Counted from the first letter of the stretch, positions 1 through 11,080 are shown. The stretch is 23,527 nucleotides of DNA from Discostella pseudostelligera (GCA_036940085.1 JALLBK010000317.1:1-23527); one strand, 5' to 3'. The notes: generated by a model not told the origin, from the sequence alone. A program made the numbers and translations.

Positions 1-1
1 A

Positions 2-20
2 ATATGGTCGCGGACCATAT
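2..20. repeat. Short perfect inverted repeat at the left edge
   Basis: ATATGGTC (2-9) and GACCATAT (13-20) form an 8-bp stem around GCG. It lies just upstream of the broken DHHC frame. The meaning is unknown, and it may simply be chance coding sequence. Confidence 0.6.
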
Positions 21-53
21 CAAAACGGTAACTAGTTGCAATATGGGGAGTAA

Positions 54-659
54 CACCAACATGAAAGACCTCCACGGAGCCATCATTGCAGAGTTTGCAA
101 TATGTGTGTTCTAGAATTTGACCATCATTGTCCGTGGTTGAATAATTGCATCGGATTCAACAATTATCGAGAGTTTATCCTATTGCTATTTTATATTGTA
201 TTGGGGTGCGCGTATGGCTGCTGTCTACTTGGATCTGCCTTTTACAAAATGATAGTGAAATACATTACATTGCACGGATTTAGGATCATGGGCCCAGTCT
301 ATGGCACAGGAATGCTAGATTTGCCACCGCCTTGGGTGTTATGGCGGACGTATCAACAGACAGGACGAATCGATGATGACATTGTGCTGCGCGGTGCTTT
401 TCCACTGATGCTCTCCGTCGGAATTGCCATCATGTGCATTCTCGTGACACATTTGACGCTTATTCTTTCTGGACACACCACAGTGGAACATCTATCCTGT
501 CCGAAAGATGGCTCTATCAAAAACCCCTTTGACAATGGTCCAAAACAGAATTGGCAGCGGGTCATGGGAACTAATATATTTATGAGTCTAGTCCCAATTC
601 CGCTCCACTCTACTTCACAGTTTGGTCGGTATCATGAACAGTCTTCTAAGGATAGATGA
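54..659 (+). CDS. DHHC-type protein S-acyltransferase (palmitoyltransferase), 5' part missing or broken
   Basis: Integral membrane enzyme that transfers palmitate to cysteines of client proteins. The frame open from 54 reads [14 protein letters not shown], then the catalytic DHHC (DHHCPW), then [12 protein letters not shown]: the second half of the DHHC cysteine-rich domain. Two hydrophobic segments follow (around [17 protein letters not shown] and [22 protein letters not shown]). Next come HTTVEHL (the TTxE motif) and NPFDNG with NWQRVMG, the usual cytosolic tail. The ATG at 102 lies inside the domain and cannot be the real start. The frame is blocked by TAA at 51-53, and the first C-x2-C pair is not visible upstream in any frame. 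Either an exon boundary lies in 28-67 (a 40-nt GT-AG stretch there is phase compatible, but gives no cysteines) or there is a frame break. The family call is firm; the N-terminus is unresolved. The stop is 32 bp from the stop of the convergent gene. Confidence 0.9.
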   Translation, partial: HQHERPPRSHHCRVCNMCVLEFDHHCPWLNNCIGFNNYREFILLLFYIVLGCAYGCCLLGSAFYKMIVKYITLHGFRIMGPVYGTGMLDLPPPWVLWRTYQQTGRIDDDIVLRGAFPLMLSVGIAIMCILVTHLTLILSGHTTVEHLSCPKDGSIKNPFDNGPKQNWQRVMGTNIFMSLVPIPLHSTSQFGRYHEQSSKDR

Positions 660-691
660 TAGCAGCTTTGTAGAACATAATTCCGCGTCGA

Positions 692-3600
692 CTATCCGTA
701 ATCACTCTTCATACTCACTCCACTCTGACTCAACATGCTCAAGCTGTTGCTACGACTTCGTTGGGTCCCTTCCTCTTTACCCTCTTCGCGAGAGTAGAAG
801 AATTTAAGTATCCAGCCCATGCCAAATCCGCCTTTGTCTTCTAATCTATCATCAATGCGATCAAAAGTCTCGGCTCTCGCATACAATGTTGCATTGCTAC
901 CCCAACCAAGCCGTATTTCATATTTGCCATCCGATTGTCTATATTTGCAGACCTTGCCTTCCCCGAAAGGAGTGGAGACGTCTTCTCCAACTGCGGCTTT
1001 GAGTGGTAGAAGCACTTGATCTGGTTGTAGATAGCACATTGCTCGAAATGACGGAATAAATACATTGTGCACGCCAGTTGTTGGATTCACAGACTGAAGA
1101 ACACCGCTTCCAAAGGTAGTCAAAACAGGATATCCTTCAATGCATCCTCTCGCCAGCCTGTAGCTCATACTGTCCTCTCGGAGATAAGCGATTCCGCATG
1201 ATATTCCAGATTTCGTCAACAGAGAGACGACGTACACTCCATCGGATTCTCGGAATGACTGAACAGTACCGTCGCCGTACGTTGTGGTGACAGCAGCACC
1301 ATCTTTGTAGTACCTCTCAAATTTGCGTGCTTCAATCTTGATCGGTTTTGTTTCAATCTCTCTGGGAACACGAATCTTTTTTATGGACTCCACAGTGCCT
1401 GATACAAGGCTTCCAATGACAGACAGAATACTAGTTTCACGTCGATGGCCTGGTGTGAGATTTGGAAGAGGCTTACTTCTCCATTTATCTGCACTATTAA
1501 CTGTACAGTAGAGCGTGGGGTGGCTCCCATCTCGAAGCGTCCAAGAGTTCAGGCGAATAGCAATAGTGGTGAATTGATTCAGATTGGATTCACTTTTTGA
1601 TTTTGGAGATATCACTGACGCTGGCTTCTCCTTCACTACCGGTAGGGGGCGTATCACTGTTCCATCGCCAAAGGGACTATATATTGGCGTTCCAGCCACA
1701 TGAGGGAAATGGCGTTCGGAATGTTTGCCGGCGGTTGCATGCCTGCGTTTGGGAGATGTCTGTGACGTGCTGAATTGTCGCAAGATTGTTCCTAGAAATC
1801 CCGATCCATCGCGCTTAACATATTTCTCTTGTAAATATGCTCGCGCCGACCATGGACCTGACAAATCAATGACGACAATCTGTGTTTTTTGACGATGTTC
1901 GACGACGATTCCAACACCATACGGAGATGAAATTCTTTCCCCTGGGCTAAACTTCGTTTTTGATTTGTCAACATATATATCCACCGTACCCTTCACACTA
2001 TCTGCTGCCCAGAATGAGAACTTTGTCTTCTTGTCATCTCGTGGCAACTTTGGAAGCGAGGATGGTGAATACTTTGATACGTCCTTACCCTGAATCTTAG
2101 CATAAAACTTCCCAGGAGCACGAGGAGCAGTATTTCCTTTCCTCTTTCGAGCTGGTTCGTCGTTTCCACCAGCCTTAATTGCTCGATTGTCAACAACAAC
2201 ATTGTCCGCTGTATCCTCCGTGCTGTCAGTAACCCAAAACGAAAACTTCGACTTCTTATCATCCTTTCGTAGCGTTGGGAAGGGGGTCAATGAACTCTTC
2301 GACTTGTCTCGATCCACACCTTGCTTAGGAGTTTTCCCATGAATTTCATCATTTAGAGTTGATGTTCCTGTGCTTTCATCAAACGTTGGAACTGGAGACG
2401 GTAGAGCCTTACGCCCGAACGAGTCTGCATCAAAGGTGAATTCATGCTTCGACGACGAGTTGGACATCCGATCTTCCACCGTTGGTAACAGTGTAGCCGA
2501 TTGCTCAATTCCAGTCAAACATTGCCTTGACGAAGACCTTGATGCATCGAAAGACGTAGCAGGTGACATATACTTTGATTCGTCTTCTTCCACCACTGTT
2601 GAGAGGGTCTTGTTTCGGTCCGATAATTTAGAGCTCAATTGGCGCATTGTTGCCCCTCGAGTATCAGCAGCGGCTTCCTTCTTCATAGATTCCTGTTGTT
2701 CATGCTCTTTCACTTGCACATCTAGGGGTCTCAGATCAAGTTCTACCTCATAAAGATCCCACACTGGGTCAAACCCTCGAATGACTCCAATGCCGTACGA
2801 AGTGCGCACCTTCTCACCATCTTCCCACTGTCGCGGGCTTTCGATCAGAGGCACAGTTTCCATACCGTATCGTTCTAATGTATTGTTGCACCTCCATAAA
2901 GATTGGTTAAGCTCGTGCCTTCGATCTCGTTTCTGAGATTCGGAAGACCATTGTGACTGTGGAATCATGCCAAAATCCCACGCGGCATCTTGGCAAACTC
3001 TCCAAAGACCACTCATCCGTATGAATGGCGGCCTATATGTAGCTGCATAGAGAGCGGCGTCGGGATATGCTGTAAAGAAGCATGTTTTGGCAAGCAACCC
3101 CTTCTTCCTCCATCGTTCAGCATCAAATCCATAAGTCTTTTGAATGTCTTGCACCAAATGAACAAACAAACCATCGAGGTGTCTGGGAAAATGGTCAAAC
3201 ATCATCTCTCCAGCTCGTACATCTCCTTGTCCATTATCACATATAAACACATGTCGATACTCTGGATATATCGAAACAAACCGCTTAAAGTTGTCAAACT
3301 TCTTCAACGCCAACGGTCCAAAGTCGTTGGTCATCATGAACTCCCGACCGGATGTGATATCACCAGCCAGTAGGGAAGGAACTGTGTGCAACCCTCCCCG
3401 ACCATCGACTCCCTCTCTTTCACGAAGCTTTTGAAACTTGGCAAAATTGTGCTTCTCACTCATATCTTTGTACAAATGGGGACGTGCTGAGAGGAAGACG
3501 AGATTGCCACTATTCGAGAGGAATTCATCGGCACCATGTATGCCCAAGTCCAACTCTCGATATAGTCCAATAACTCCAGGATACACCACTCGTTTAGTAT

Positions 3601-4806
3601 ATCTCTTATCAATCCCCGCAGGATATGATCCCCCACTCGACGTCAAAGTATCATCCACATCGGACAGAATTTTTCTCCACCCCTTTTGCATCCGCTGCCG
3701 TGCCTTCCGTGTGCCCATGTCGATATGTGCCTGCTGGACCGCCGCCTCCTTCTTGAAGTGATTCAAAATATCCTGTCGGACCGTCTCGGATCGTATGTCG
3801 TCATATATTAACTTGTTCATGCAAAAGTAGTCTCCCCCAGAGTCGGTCATTGTTTTTAGCTCGGACAATTCATCCTGATGTGTCGACAGTATAATATTCC
3901 GTACCCAATGTTCCGCACGAGGATTCGCCGGCAATTTCATCAATTGCAATGCCCGTAGTAATAATACACGGGAATGTATACTCAATACCGAAACACGATC
4001 TACCGCCAACAATTCAATCAATTCCGTACGGTGCTGTCCACGAAAATTGCGATGGTCTTTAATCTTGTAAAATACCAACGCCAATTTCACATTCGAGATT
4101 AACCAATTGAGTGTCTTGGGTTGAGCATCCTCAAATACCGATATAATCTCTCGTTCATTCTTGAGTATGAATTTGGTATTGATGAAATTGTTTATGGTCG
4201 AGGGCACCAATAGTTGATCGATGTTGGCCATGGCGAGAGTTATGCGTTCCAATTGATCTTCTACCGACATTCCCAGTGCATTTAACTTTACTAAACTTTG
4301 TGCTGCCGATGCACCCCTCCGCAATCCAGAAACATGACGACTCATTTCTTTTCTATGGAGCATTCTATCCCACATGTGCACTCCGTAGGCTACACTTAGC
4401 ATGACGAACAATCCCAATCCAGGACGTTTGTCACCAAAGTAAAATGGGGAATCCTTTACATATATGCTTGCCGAGGTGAGTAACATGGCGAACAATGTCC
4501 AGAATCTATTCTCAAATTCCTGTGCGTGGTGTATCTCACTGGATTCGTTGGCTAAAAAGTAGTACAGGATGTAGAGGAGTGCCGCGAGGCAGGAACAGAA
4601 GATGGGTGCGATGCTGAAGAGTGCTAGCATGAAGAGAACGGTGGTCTGTGTGTGGGTGTATTAACAATACACAAAATTGAAAGTGATCATGCTGGTGAGA
4701 AATAATTCAAGGCACTACGCAATAGAGTACAAATAATAGCAATGAACACACTATTACTTACGACGATGAGCCCCAAGAGGAGGAGCATTGCCGCAACCCT
4801 ATCCAT
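692..4806 (-). CDS. App1-like phosphatidate phosphatase (HAD-type, DUF2183) with C-terminal FGxG repeats
   Basis: Predicted phosphatidate phosphatase (phosphatidate to diacylglycerol). Two exons give 1332 aa: exon 1 4762-4806 (15 codons from ATG 4806), a 116-nt GTAAGT...CAG intron, then exon 2 692-4645. The join is phase 0 and extends the hydrophobic N-terminus upstream of the internal ATG at 4630. Visible parts: N-terminal hydrophobic segments (residues about 5-45 and 60-105); HAD motif I SDVDDTLTSSG near 343, followed by YPGVIGLYREL; motif II LSARP; a KKFDNF lysine; motif IV DNGQGD near 486. The region after about 620 is disordered, apart from six units with S/T-x-Y/F-G-x-G-x-V/I near residues 627, 918, 1002, 1131, 1186 and 1235. 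Two similar blocks, each with a KFSFW core (near 809 and 885), form an internal duplication. Yeast App1 is much shorter and acts at actin patches. The repeat tail has no function I can name. Confidence 0.82.
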
Positions 4807-5129
4807 GGTTGGAGTTGGAGTGTATTTGGTGTATTTATGCCACCATACAATGCCATAAGATTTACGAGCACGTTCTCATCTCATCATAATCATGTATATT
4901 GCTTGCGAAGACGGGGAAAGGAAGGGGATATCGTTGATGCCCACCACTCCTATTCCGACGAGCCTCTCCATCAATTAATTCATCGCAAGGCACGCAATGC
5001 GACGGCAGAATGTTTTGCAGAATGAATGCATCAAGCCTGCGACCTCTCCGTTTTGGGCGGAGATTCGAGCGCGGGGGGGCAGGCACGTGCTCAAGGGTTG
5101 AGACCAGCGTAGGAATTGGTACTGATCAG

Positions 5130-5227
5130 CTTCCCGCCAAATTAAAATGGCGCGCCCGTCCAATTACTTACGCGAACTCCTGATTATGAAATTCAGAGCG
5201 CGCCATTTTGAAATTAATGGTGGGAAG
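5130..5227. promoter_or_regulatory. Imperfect dyad with E2F-like TTCCCGCCAAA, upstream of the App1-like gene
   Basis: Left arm 5130-5155 and right arm 5198-5227 are inverted copies. The inner 12 bp AAAATGGCGCGC (5144-5155) match GCGCGCCATTTT (5198-5209) exactly, and the outer CTTCCC (5130-5135) matches GGGAAG (5222-5227). The arms differ in between by a few bases and a 4-nt indel. TTCCCGCCAAA at 5131-5141 equals the classic E2F site; the right arm carries a TTCCCACC variant. The dyad lies 325 bp upstream of the App1-like ATG. It could serve as a divergent promoter (App1 leftward, PPR rightward) or be the ends of a tiny mobile element; no target duplication is obvious. The rest of 4807-5290 shows no gene. 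Confidence 0.5.
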
Positions 5228-5289
5228 CAGCTCAACACTCCACCTTCATTCTTCGTTTTGTCTTCTCTGTCTTCTGCTGTCTTCTGTCT

Positions 5290-5639
5290 AGAGCAGCAGC
5301 AAGCAAAGAGATGCGAACCACATCACCCATCACCCACACCCCACACTCTTCACCAGTGTTGACCATTGTTACTCAGCATCCATCTACTAGTCCTGCTACT
5401 GCTCCTCTTCATTGTCCCTAAACCTCCTTGTTGTCTGTGTGGTTCCTCGAAGCAGGTTCTGTTCTTGCTCCGCCTGCTGTGCTGCCTTCTGCTGCTGATG
5501 ATGATGATTCTTCTTCTTCTTGGCTTGATCCTCACTCCTGCCTTGCCATCCTTGTCACTCACCACACCACTGATAGTAGTAGCAGTCCAGCATCCACCTC
5601 CTACCTATCACCTAGTCTGGTAGTTGTTGTTGAGAGAAG
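5290..5639. other. Pyrimidine-rich non-coding stretch
   Basis: CT-rich DNA with short CTG/CTC/TTC runs. The open frames here encode mostly leucine and serine, with no domain, and occur in overlapping frames on both strands, as expected of biased composition. No supported gene. It could contain untranslated leader of a rightward transcript, but nothing in the sequence proves that. Confidence 0.5.
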
Positions 5640-5913
5640 ATGAGAGAAGACCATGACCCAGATGATGATGAGCATTAAGTTCTTGCTGGTTCCTCTTGCT
5701 GTGATGAGGACATGCTCCTTGTTGCTCCTCGCTCCTGCCTGGTGCTGAGATGCTGGGTGTGAGGAGGTGCTGCAAGAAGGAGATTAGTAGTCCATGAGGA
5801 GTATGATGAGTAAGAGGGTGAGGAGCAGGAGCACAATGAGTTTTTAGGATACTGACAAAGGATGAGGATCAGAGGAATGATGCTTATTATGATCGTCATG
5901 CATCATGGTGACA

Positions 5914-6711
5914 ACTGGCAGCAGGATGATTACTGATTACTTGGAGTACTAGATATGGATGACTTTTAACATTGAGCAGGCTGCTGGAGGCAGTGACAAC
6001 AACCAGGATGATGATGATGGATGATGCTGATGATCAGGGATAGTGGTTATGCAGCAGGAGGAGGAGGATGACAATGACTGTGCTGAGGGTTGTAGTGTGC
6101 TGCTGCTGCTGCTGCTGGTGCTTCTGGTGATGATGCTGCTGGGGAGTATAATGATTATCATGAGAAGCAGCATCAGCAGCAGCATTGTCAGCAGCACCAG
6201 GATGAGTTTTTTCCTTGAGGAGGAAGAAAGGAGGAGAAGCAGCAGGAGGATTGGCATTGGCATTCTTAGTGGTAATATGACTCAGGGCATGGTTGTGGGT
6301 AGCAGGCATGACAATTAGTACAGCAGATGAGTGCTACTATTGATGAGGGTGGTGAGGATATGGTGACAAGGAGAGTGACAGTGATGGGTGGCGGTGACAA
6401 AAAAATGCTGATGGTGATGATCTGAAGAATGTGTTGACAAGCAGCGTCATACAGTAGAAGTAGAATGGTGATGATGCTGAGTGCTAAGGGCTGAGGATCA
6501 TGAGGAGCAGCAGCAACAGGAGAAGGGAGAAGTAGGAGGAAGCAGGATGAGTTCAGAGGATGTCCAACAATATCATGTTCTCAAGACAACTCCTCTTGGG
6601 ATGATTCATTGGCTTGATATGCTCCTGCTTGTGATTATCCTCCTCCTCAAAACAATAATCAGCATCCAATCAGCATGGTGCTCTTATCAGCAGCAGCAGA
6701 ATGGCATCATC

Positions 6712-6776
<65 letters not shown>

Positions 6777-7766
6777 ACTACTACTCATTTTACTTTTACA
6801 CGTTTCTTGTTTACTTCCATGCTGGTGTACTAGAAGTCAGTCTAGGAGCAGGCGTAAGGAGGTGTACTAGGAGGAAGTATGTGGAGGTGTCTAGGAGGAG
6901 TGAATGTAGGAGGTGTCCTGGATGTCATGTAGAAGGAGGTGTAGGAGTAATGTGGTAGGAGGTGTAGGGTGTACTAGGAATGGGAGATGATAGGAGATGT
7001 AGATACTCAGATTCAGCATCAAAATTATACAATTACTCAGCATGTGTTCCTCATGCTACTGCTGCTTCCCATCTATCCTTCTTATCCTCATCAGTCCTCT
7101 GCTGCTGCTCACTGCTTCTCACTGCTCCTCCTCTTCAGCTTTTAGCTTTTACTCAGCATCCATCCCAGCAGCTTTTGCTCTGCTCATCCTCATCATCACC
7201 CACATAGTGAAATGATACTCAGCAACATAATGCATAATGCTGCCATTACTGCTCCTCCATATCATCCTCATAATTCTTCTCAAAACTCAAAAACCATACT
7301 GCTGCTCCTCCTCATGTGTTGTGGCTCCTTATCCTGGCTGCTGCATGATCTCTATTTCTATCTTTGTGTTACATATCTTTAATCCAATGAATCCTGGATC
7401 CTGAGTCCTGAGAGCATGAGGCAAAGTAAGGATCTTTGCCAACCTTGCTAACCTCAGAGCTCCTCATATCCTGCTTCTCCCTTCTCCTGCTGCACTGCTC
7501 CTCCTCATGATCCTCAGCATCAAGCATCATCAGCATTACAACCACCCTCAGTGCATTGCACATACTGATGATGCTTTTCATGTTTGTGTTCTTCTTGCTC
7601 CTGGTCCCATCATTCTGATCATCACATTAGCATTCTTGTCACTGTCACTGTCACCATCATCCTCCTCCTCACCTTGTTGCCCCTCACCTCTGTCAATGTG
7701 TTATGAGCATGGGTGCCAACTGGCCAACCACACTCTATTACTACTCCTCATCATCCTGCTGCCAGT
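5914..7766. repeat. Large imperfect inverted repeat (diverged palindrome)
   Basis: Several exact inverted matches occur in nested, collinear order: 5914-5930 with 7750-7766 (17 bp), 6490-6507 with 7501-7518 (18 bp), 6517-6532 with 7474-7489 (16 bp) and 6603-6612 with 7384-7393 (10 bp). Looser pairing joins about 6374-6431 with 7608-7660. Between these the arms are alignable with substitutions and indels over about 6374-6612 and 7384-7660. The left arm is about 350 bp longer between its outer and middle matches. The spacer of about 770 bp (6613-7383) is unpaired and holds the CTA/CTG microsatellite. No terminal target duplication or transposase was seen. Confidence 0.6.
6712..6786. repeat. CTA/CTG trinucleotide microsatellite
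   Basis: About sixteen CTA units are followed by five CTG units and about four more CTA units. It lies in the spacer of the large inverted repeat. The open frame across it is a pure leucine run and is not a gene. Confidence 0.95.
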
Positions 7767-7861
7767 AGTTACTATGATCATGAGTTAGGGAAAAAGGAGG
7801 CCTAACTTATCTTAACTCATTCAAGCAGGAGCAAGCATCATCACAAGAACTCACTCAATGT

Positions 7862-10536
7862 TTGTCATTCTTCTATCTTATCATCCCCAGCATACTTGTC
7901 AGTATCAGTATCAGTATCAGTATCATCATAATCTTCNCTGCTGCTGCTGCTACTACAACTGCATCAACTACAACAACAACACTAGACCCAACAAATAAAA
8001 AACGAAGAAAAAAGAAGTCCGGTGGCGCATTATCTCCCAACGTATACACCTTTGGTGCACTCCTTGCCTGTTGTGCACGAGATGGGGATATTGACACATC
8101 TTTGGAATTACTATCTATACTTGAAGAGGGAACCAAATATCCAGATGTTGAATTGAATGATGTTATTTACTCCACGGTGATTAGTGCTTGTGCCAATGCA
8201 AACAATAATAATGATGAGGAGAAAAATAGTGAAGGTCGTCGAAGTGGCATTCCTAATAATGTCAAGGTGGCATTGGATGTACTGAATCGAGGGATAATGA
8301 AACTATACCAACGAGGAGATGGACATAATAATGATGCAGGATCAAAGTCGTCGACAACCACTGGAATGATGAAAATGATGGGAGTGGTGGGATACAATGC
8401 CGCCATATCTACCATGTCACGTGCGGGAGAATGGAAGATGGCGGTGCAATTACTGGGTGAAATGATATTGCATTCCTCCTCCTCCTCCACTTCCTCTCCC
8501 TCCTCTAGTTCGAATTCATCGTCATCGTCATCAGCAGAATTGTCATCGTCGCTACTATTGCAACGGACCAATCCAAATTTTGCACCAATGGAAATGCTTC
8601 GAGATGATATGACATATCGTCAATTGTTACTACTTCCTCATCATAACGTCAATACCAACTCTACATCTTCTTCCCATGATGACCAAACCAATAATAATGA
8701 TGGTGGTAGTATCATCATCGTACCCAAGCCAGATGAGGTAACCTTTGGTACCGTCCTGGCGGCATGTGAACGATCGGGAGAGTGGGAAACATTGCTCAAT
8801 GTGGCCAAGGCCGCGATGGAATATGGAGTGAAATTGGATGGGATGGCATTGACGAGTGTGTTGCATTCTTGTCAACAGTTGGGATTAGCCGGTGAGTCCC
8901 AAAGAAGCGAGAGAGAATGCACCGTACAACATTATTCATTAAATCATAGTATTCTCGCCCACTCATCTCAACTGACCTCTTACCACACCCAACAACTTCC
9001 TCAGATGAGGCGTTGGAATATCTAGAACTAATGAAACGTCTGGGAGACGACAACGAGACCATTGAAAGCAACGCCGCTGCCACCACCCAGCAACAAGACA
9101 TCCGAACCACGAACGGACGTCATCGCAAAGGTGCCAAGCAGGCCCTCCGTGGTCCGGATGGCGTGGCGTATCGTCTTGCTATTTCGGCATGCGCTCGCGC
9201 TCCGGGAGGACAACGATGGCAGGATGGAATTCGTCTCTTACGCGAAATGAAAGATGTGGCTGCGGCTAGGAAGTTGGCCGCGGAGAAGTTATCATCATCG
9301 TCGTCGTCGTCAAAAGATTCCACCATCGCCGGTACCGACTGTGCCCCCGATGTCATGGCTTACACGGCAGCAATTGCCGGATGTTCCGAGGCGGGAGAGT
9401 ACATCCATGCCATGTCATTGATATCCGAAATGCGTCGAGAGGGTATTCAGCCCAATGTTGTGACATTTTCGGCCGTGATTAATGCATGCGCCACGGCTAG
9501 TGCCAAGTTGGCAAGGAGGCGAGACGAGGAGGATGCTAGTGGAAGTGGTGGCAGCTTGGAGAGTGTACGACTACCAATGAATAGAGCATTGAGATTATTA
9601 GAAGCGATGAAGTCACCCAATTCATCGGTGAGGCCCAATATCGTGACTTACAATGCGGCTATTCGGGCCTGTGCGGAGGGATATAATTTGGAGGGAGCAT
9701 TCGACTTGTTGCGCCAATTGAAGGAGGATGGAATGGAGCCCACCATTGTCACATATGGATCGTTGATGACGGCATGTGAACGAGTCGGTAATATTGAAGC
9801 GGCGAGTAAAGTGTTTCGAATGGTCAAGGAAGAAGGGAAAAAGAACGAGGATGGCGTTAGTAGTGGCAAGACTAATGGCAGTCAGGAACAAATAATCCAA
9901 GTGAATGAGATTATCTACGGAGCAGCAATCAGCTGTTGTCGCAAGGCGCAACAGCCAGAACGAGCACTGTTTCTACTTCGAAAGATGATTGATGAGAAGC
10001 TGGCTCCCAATACTGCCACATTCAATACGGTAATTTCCGCCCTGGCCGAAAGCAAGGGTCTCCTCGATCCAAAGAACGATGCCAGCACATGGGAGAAGGC
10101 CGTGGCTGTTTACAGGGTGATGAAATCGAAGCATGCTCCCCCGGGTGTGACGCCAAATCGCAAAACGTACAATATACTGATACGTTGCCTCTCCTCCAAT
10201 CTCCAACCGGGCTATGCCGAATCATTGTTGCTCGACATGCGCAAGGATGGATTCGTCCCCGATGTCGACTTGTACACCATGACGGTACGATCCTACGAAC
10301 GTTGTGGCAATCCAATGAAGGCGTTGGGTTTAATGGAGTCCATGCGCGAGATGGGGTATGATTTCTACAGGGTGAAAGTTCTAGATGAAGCATTCAAGAA
10401 TGGGGTGAAGATATTGAATCGAATGGGGAAAGGATTCTCTACCGAGGGTGGCATGGGTGTCAATACTGATGCAGATGGGAGGGGTGTACTCTATGCATTG
10501 AGTGAGGAATCGATAGATTTTGATGACTATGACTAG
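7862..10536 (+). CDS. Pentatricopeptide repeat (PPR) protein, P class, 5' end unresolved
   Basis: Likely organelle RNA-binding protein; PPR proteins read organellar transcripts base by base to stabilise, process or translate them. Two supported exons: up to 8891, then 9005-10536, joined across a 113-nt intron (GTGAGT...CAG) with a one-base phase that restores GLADEALEYLELMK. About ten helical-pair motifs are visible, for example NVYTFGALLACCARDGD, VGYNAAISTMSRAGEW, DEVTFGTVLAACERSGEW, NVVTFSAVINACA, NIVTYNAAIRACAEG, TIVTYGSLMTACERVGN, NEIIYGAAISCCRKA and RKTYNILIRCL. Serine- and asparagine-rich inserts split several motifs. There is no DYW, E or SMR domain. No in-frame ATG lies between the TGA at 7781 and the first motifs, and the position given (7862) is a TTG. 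The true start is therefore probably in an upstream exon or was lost at the N at 7937. The tail is short and acidic. Target organelle unknown. Confidence 0.85.
7898..7937. repeat. TATCAG hexamer repeat ending in an ambiguous base
   Basis: Four tandem copies of a TATCAG-type hexamer (about 7900-7925) follow a pyrimidine-rich stretch ending CCCCAG at 7890. The single N is at 7937. Each hexamer ends in AG, so the array could supply several 3' splice sites in one phase for the PPR gene. Alternatively the short repeat and the N mark a poorly assembled join. Confidence 0.6.
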
Positions 10537-11080
10537 ATTGATTTTGAGGGATTCGTGATGTTCCTGAAAGTCTTGGAGGTGTTTGCTGACTGCGCGCGGT
10601 GCCTATTCCAAAAGATGGGCTGTGCATTACCTTCCAATTCATAGCATAACATGATGAAAGAAAGAGAACATAGCCTCACCAATAACAAGTAATGATAGAG
10701 AAGAATCTCCTGGGTTTCTGAATCGACAGCGCCCCATTTCCCTGCGCGAAATGATAGGTAGAGGATGAGGAGGAAAGGAGAGGATATCATGCAGAACAGC
10801 ACAATGAGAGAACCAATTTGGGTCTGTCTCTTGATAATGGCAAGGGGAGAATCGGGTGGATAATGATAGGTTATGATAACGCATCAGGGGGGAATTAGAG
10901 CAAAGAGAGAGTTCATCGTTGTCAGACAAATAGATTTAGTAGATTATTGACTCAAACGATCATGAATTATCTGCAAAATTGTCGGTTGTGCACACACACA
11001 CACCTACCTCTCCCGTCCCCTCTCTCCCCCACTTCCTCTCACTCAAATAACACCTAATCTCTCTCTCTCTCTCCTTCTCA
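10537..11080. other. Convergent intergenic region with CA and CT microsatellites
   Basis: The stretch lies between the ends of the PPR gene and the TAZ gene. It holds a short CA run (about 10990-11002), a CT run (about 11059-11072) and a TTTCCCTGCGCGAAA-type element near 10735-10749 that is partly palindromic. The open frames here have no recognisable domain. I see no gene. Confidence 0.55.

Larger units (their letters stand above)
5640..8002. repeat. Low-complexity, CpG-depleted block
   Basis: About 2.36 kb built from degenerate words such as GATGATGAG, GGAGGAG, CTGCTGCTC, CTCCTCAT and ACTCAGCATCC. Only six CpG dinucleotides were found (5730, 5894, 6392, 6445, 6800, 6853), and none between 6855 and 8002, although GpC, TpG and CpA are common. 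Flanking genes are rich in CpG. Purine-rich and pyrimidine-rich segments alternate along one strand (purine-rich about 5640-6560 and 6840-7010, pyrimidine-rich about 6600-6800 and 7020-7790). The open frames inside are leucine, serine or dipeptide runs with no domain. The CpG loss with TG/CA excess is what long-term cytosine methylation of repeats produces; that cause is inference. Confidence 0.75.

Noticed and set aside
2990..3761. Rightward open frames inside the App1-like gene
   Set aside because: They lie antisense to the conserved phosphatase core and show no domain of their own.
5366..7207. Several open frames of 60-130 codons in the low-complexity block, including a long leucine run at 6481-6870
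   Set aside because: They are products of CTA/CTG/GAG runs, overlap each other on both strands, have no domain and no plausible start context.
5914..7766. CRISPR array or known transposon as explanation of the repeats
   Set aside because: No evenly spaced identical repeats, no transposase or reverse transcriptase frame and no target-site duplication were seen; the genome is eukaryotic.
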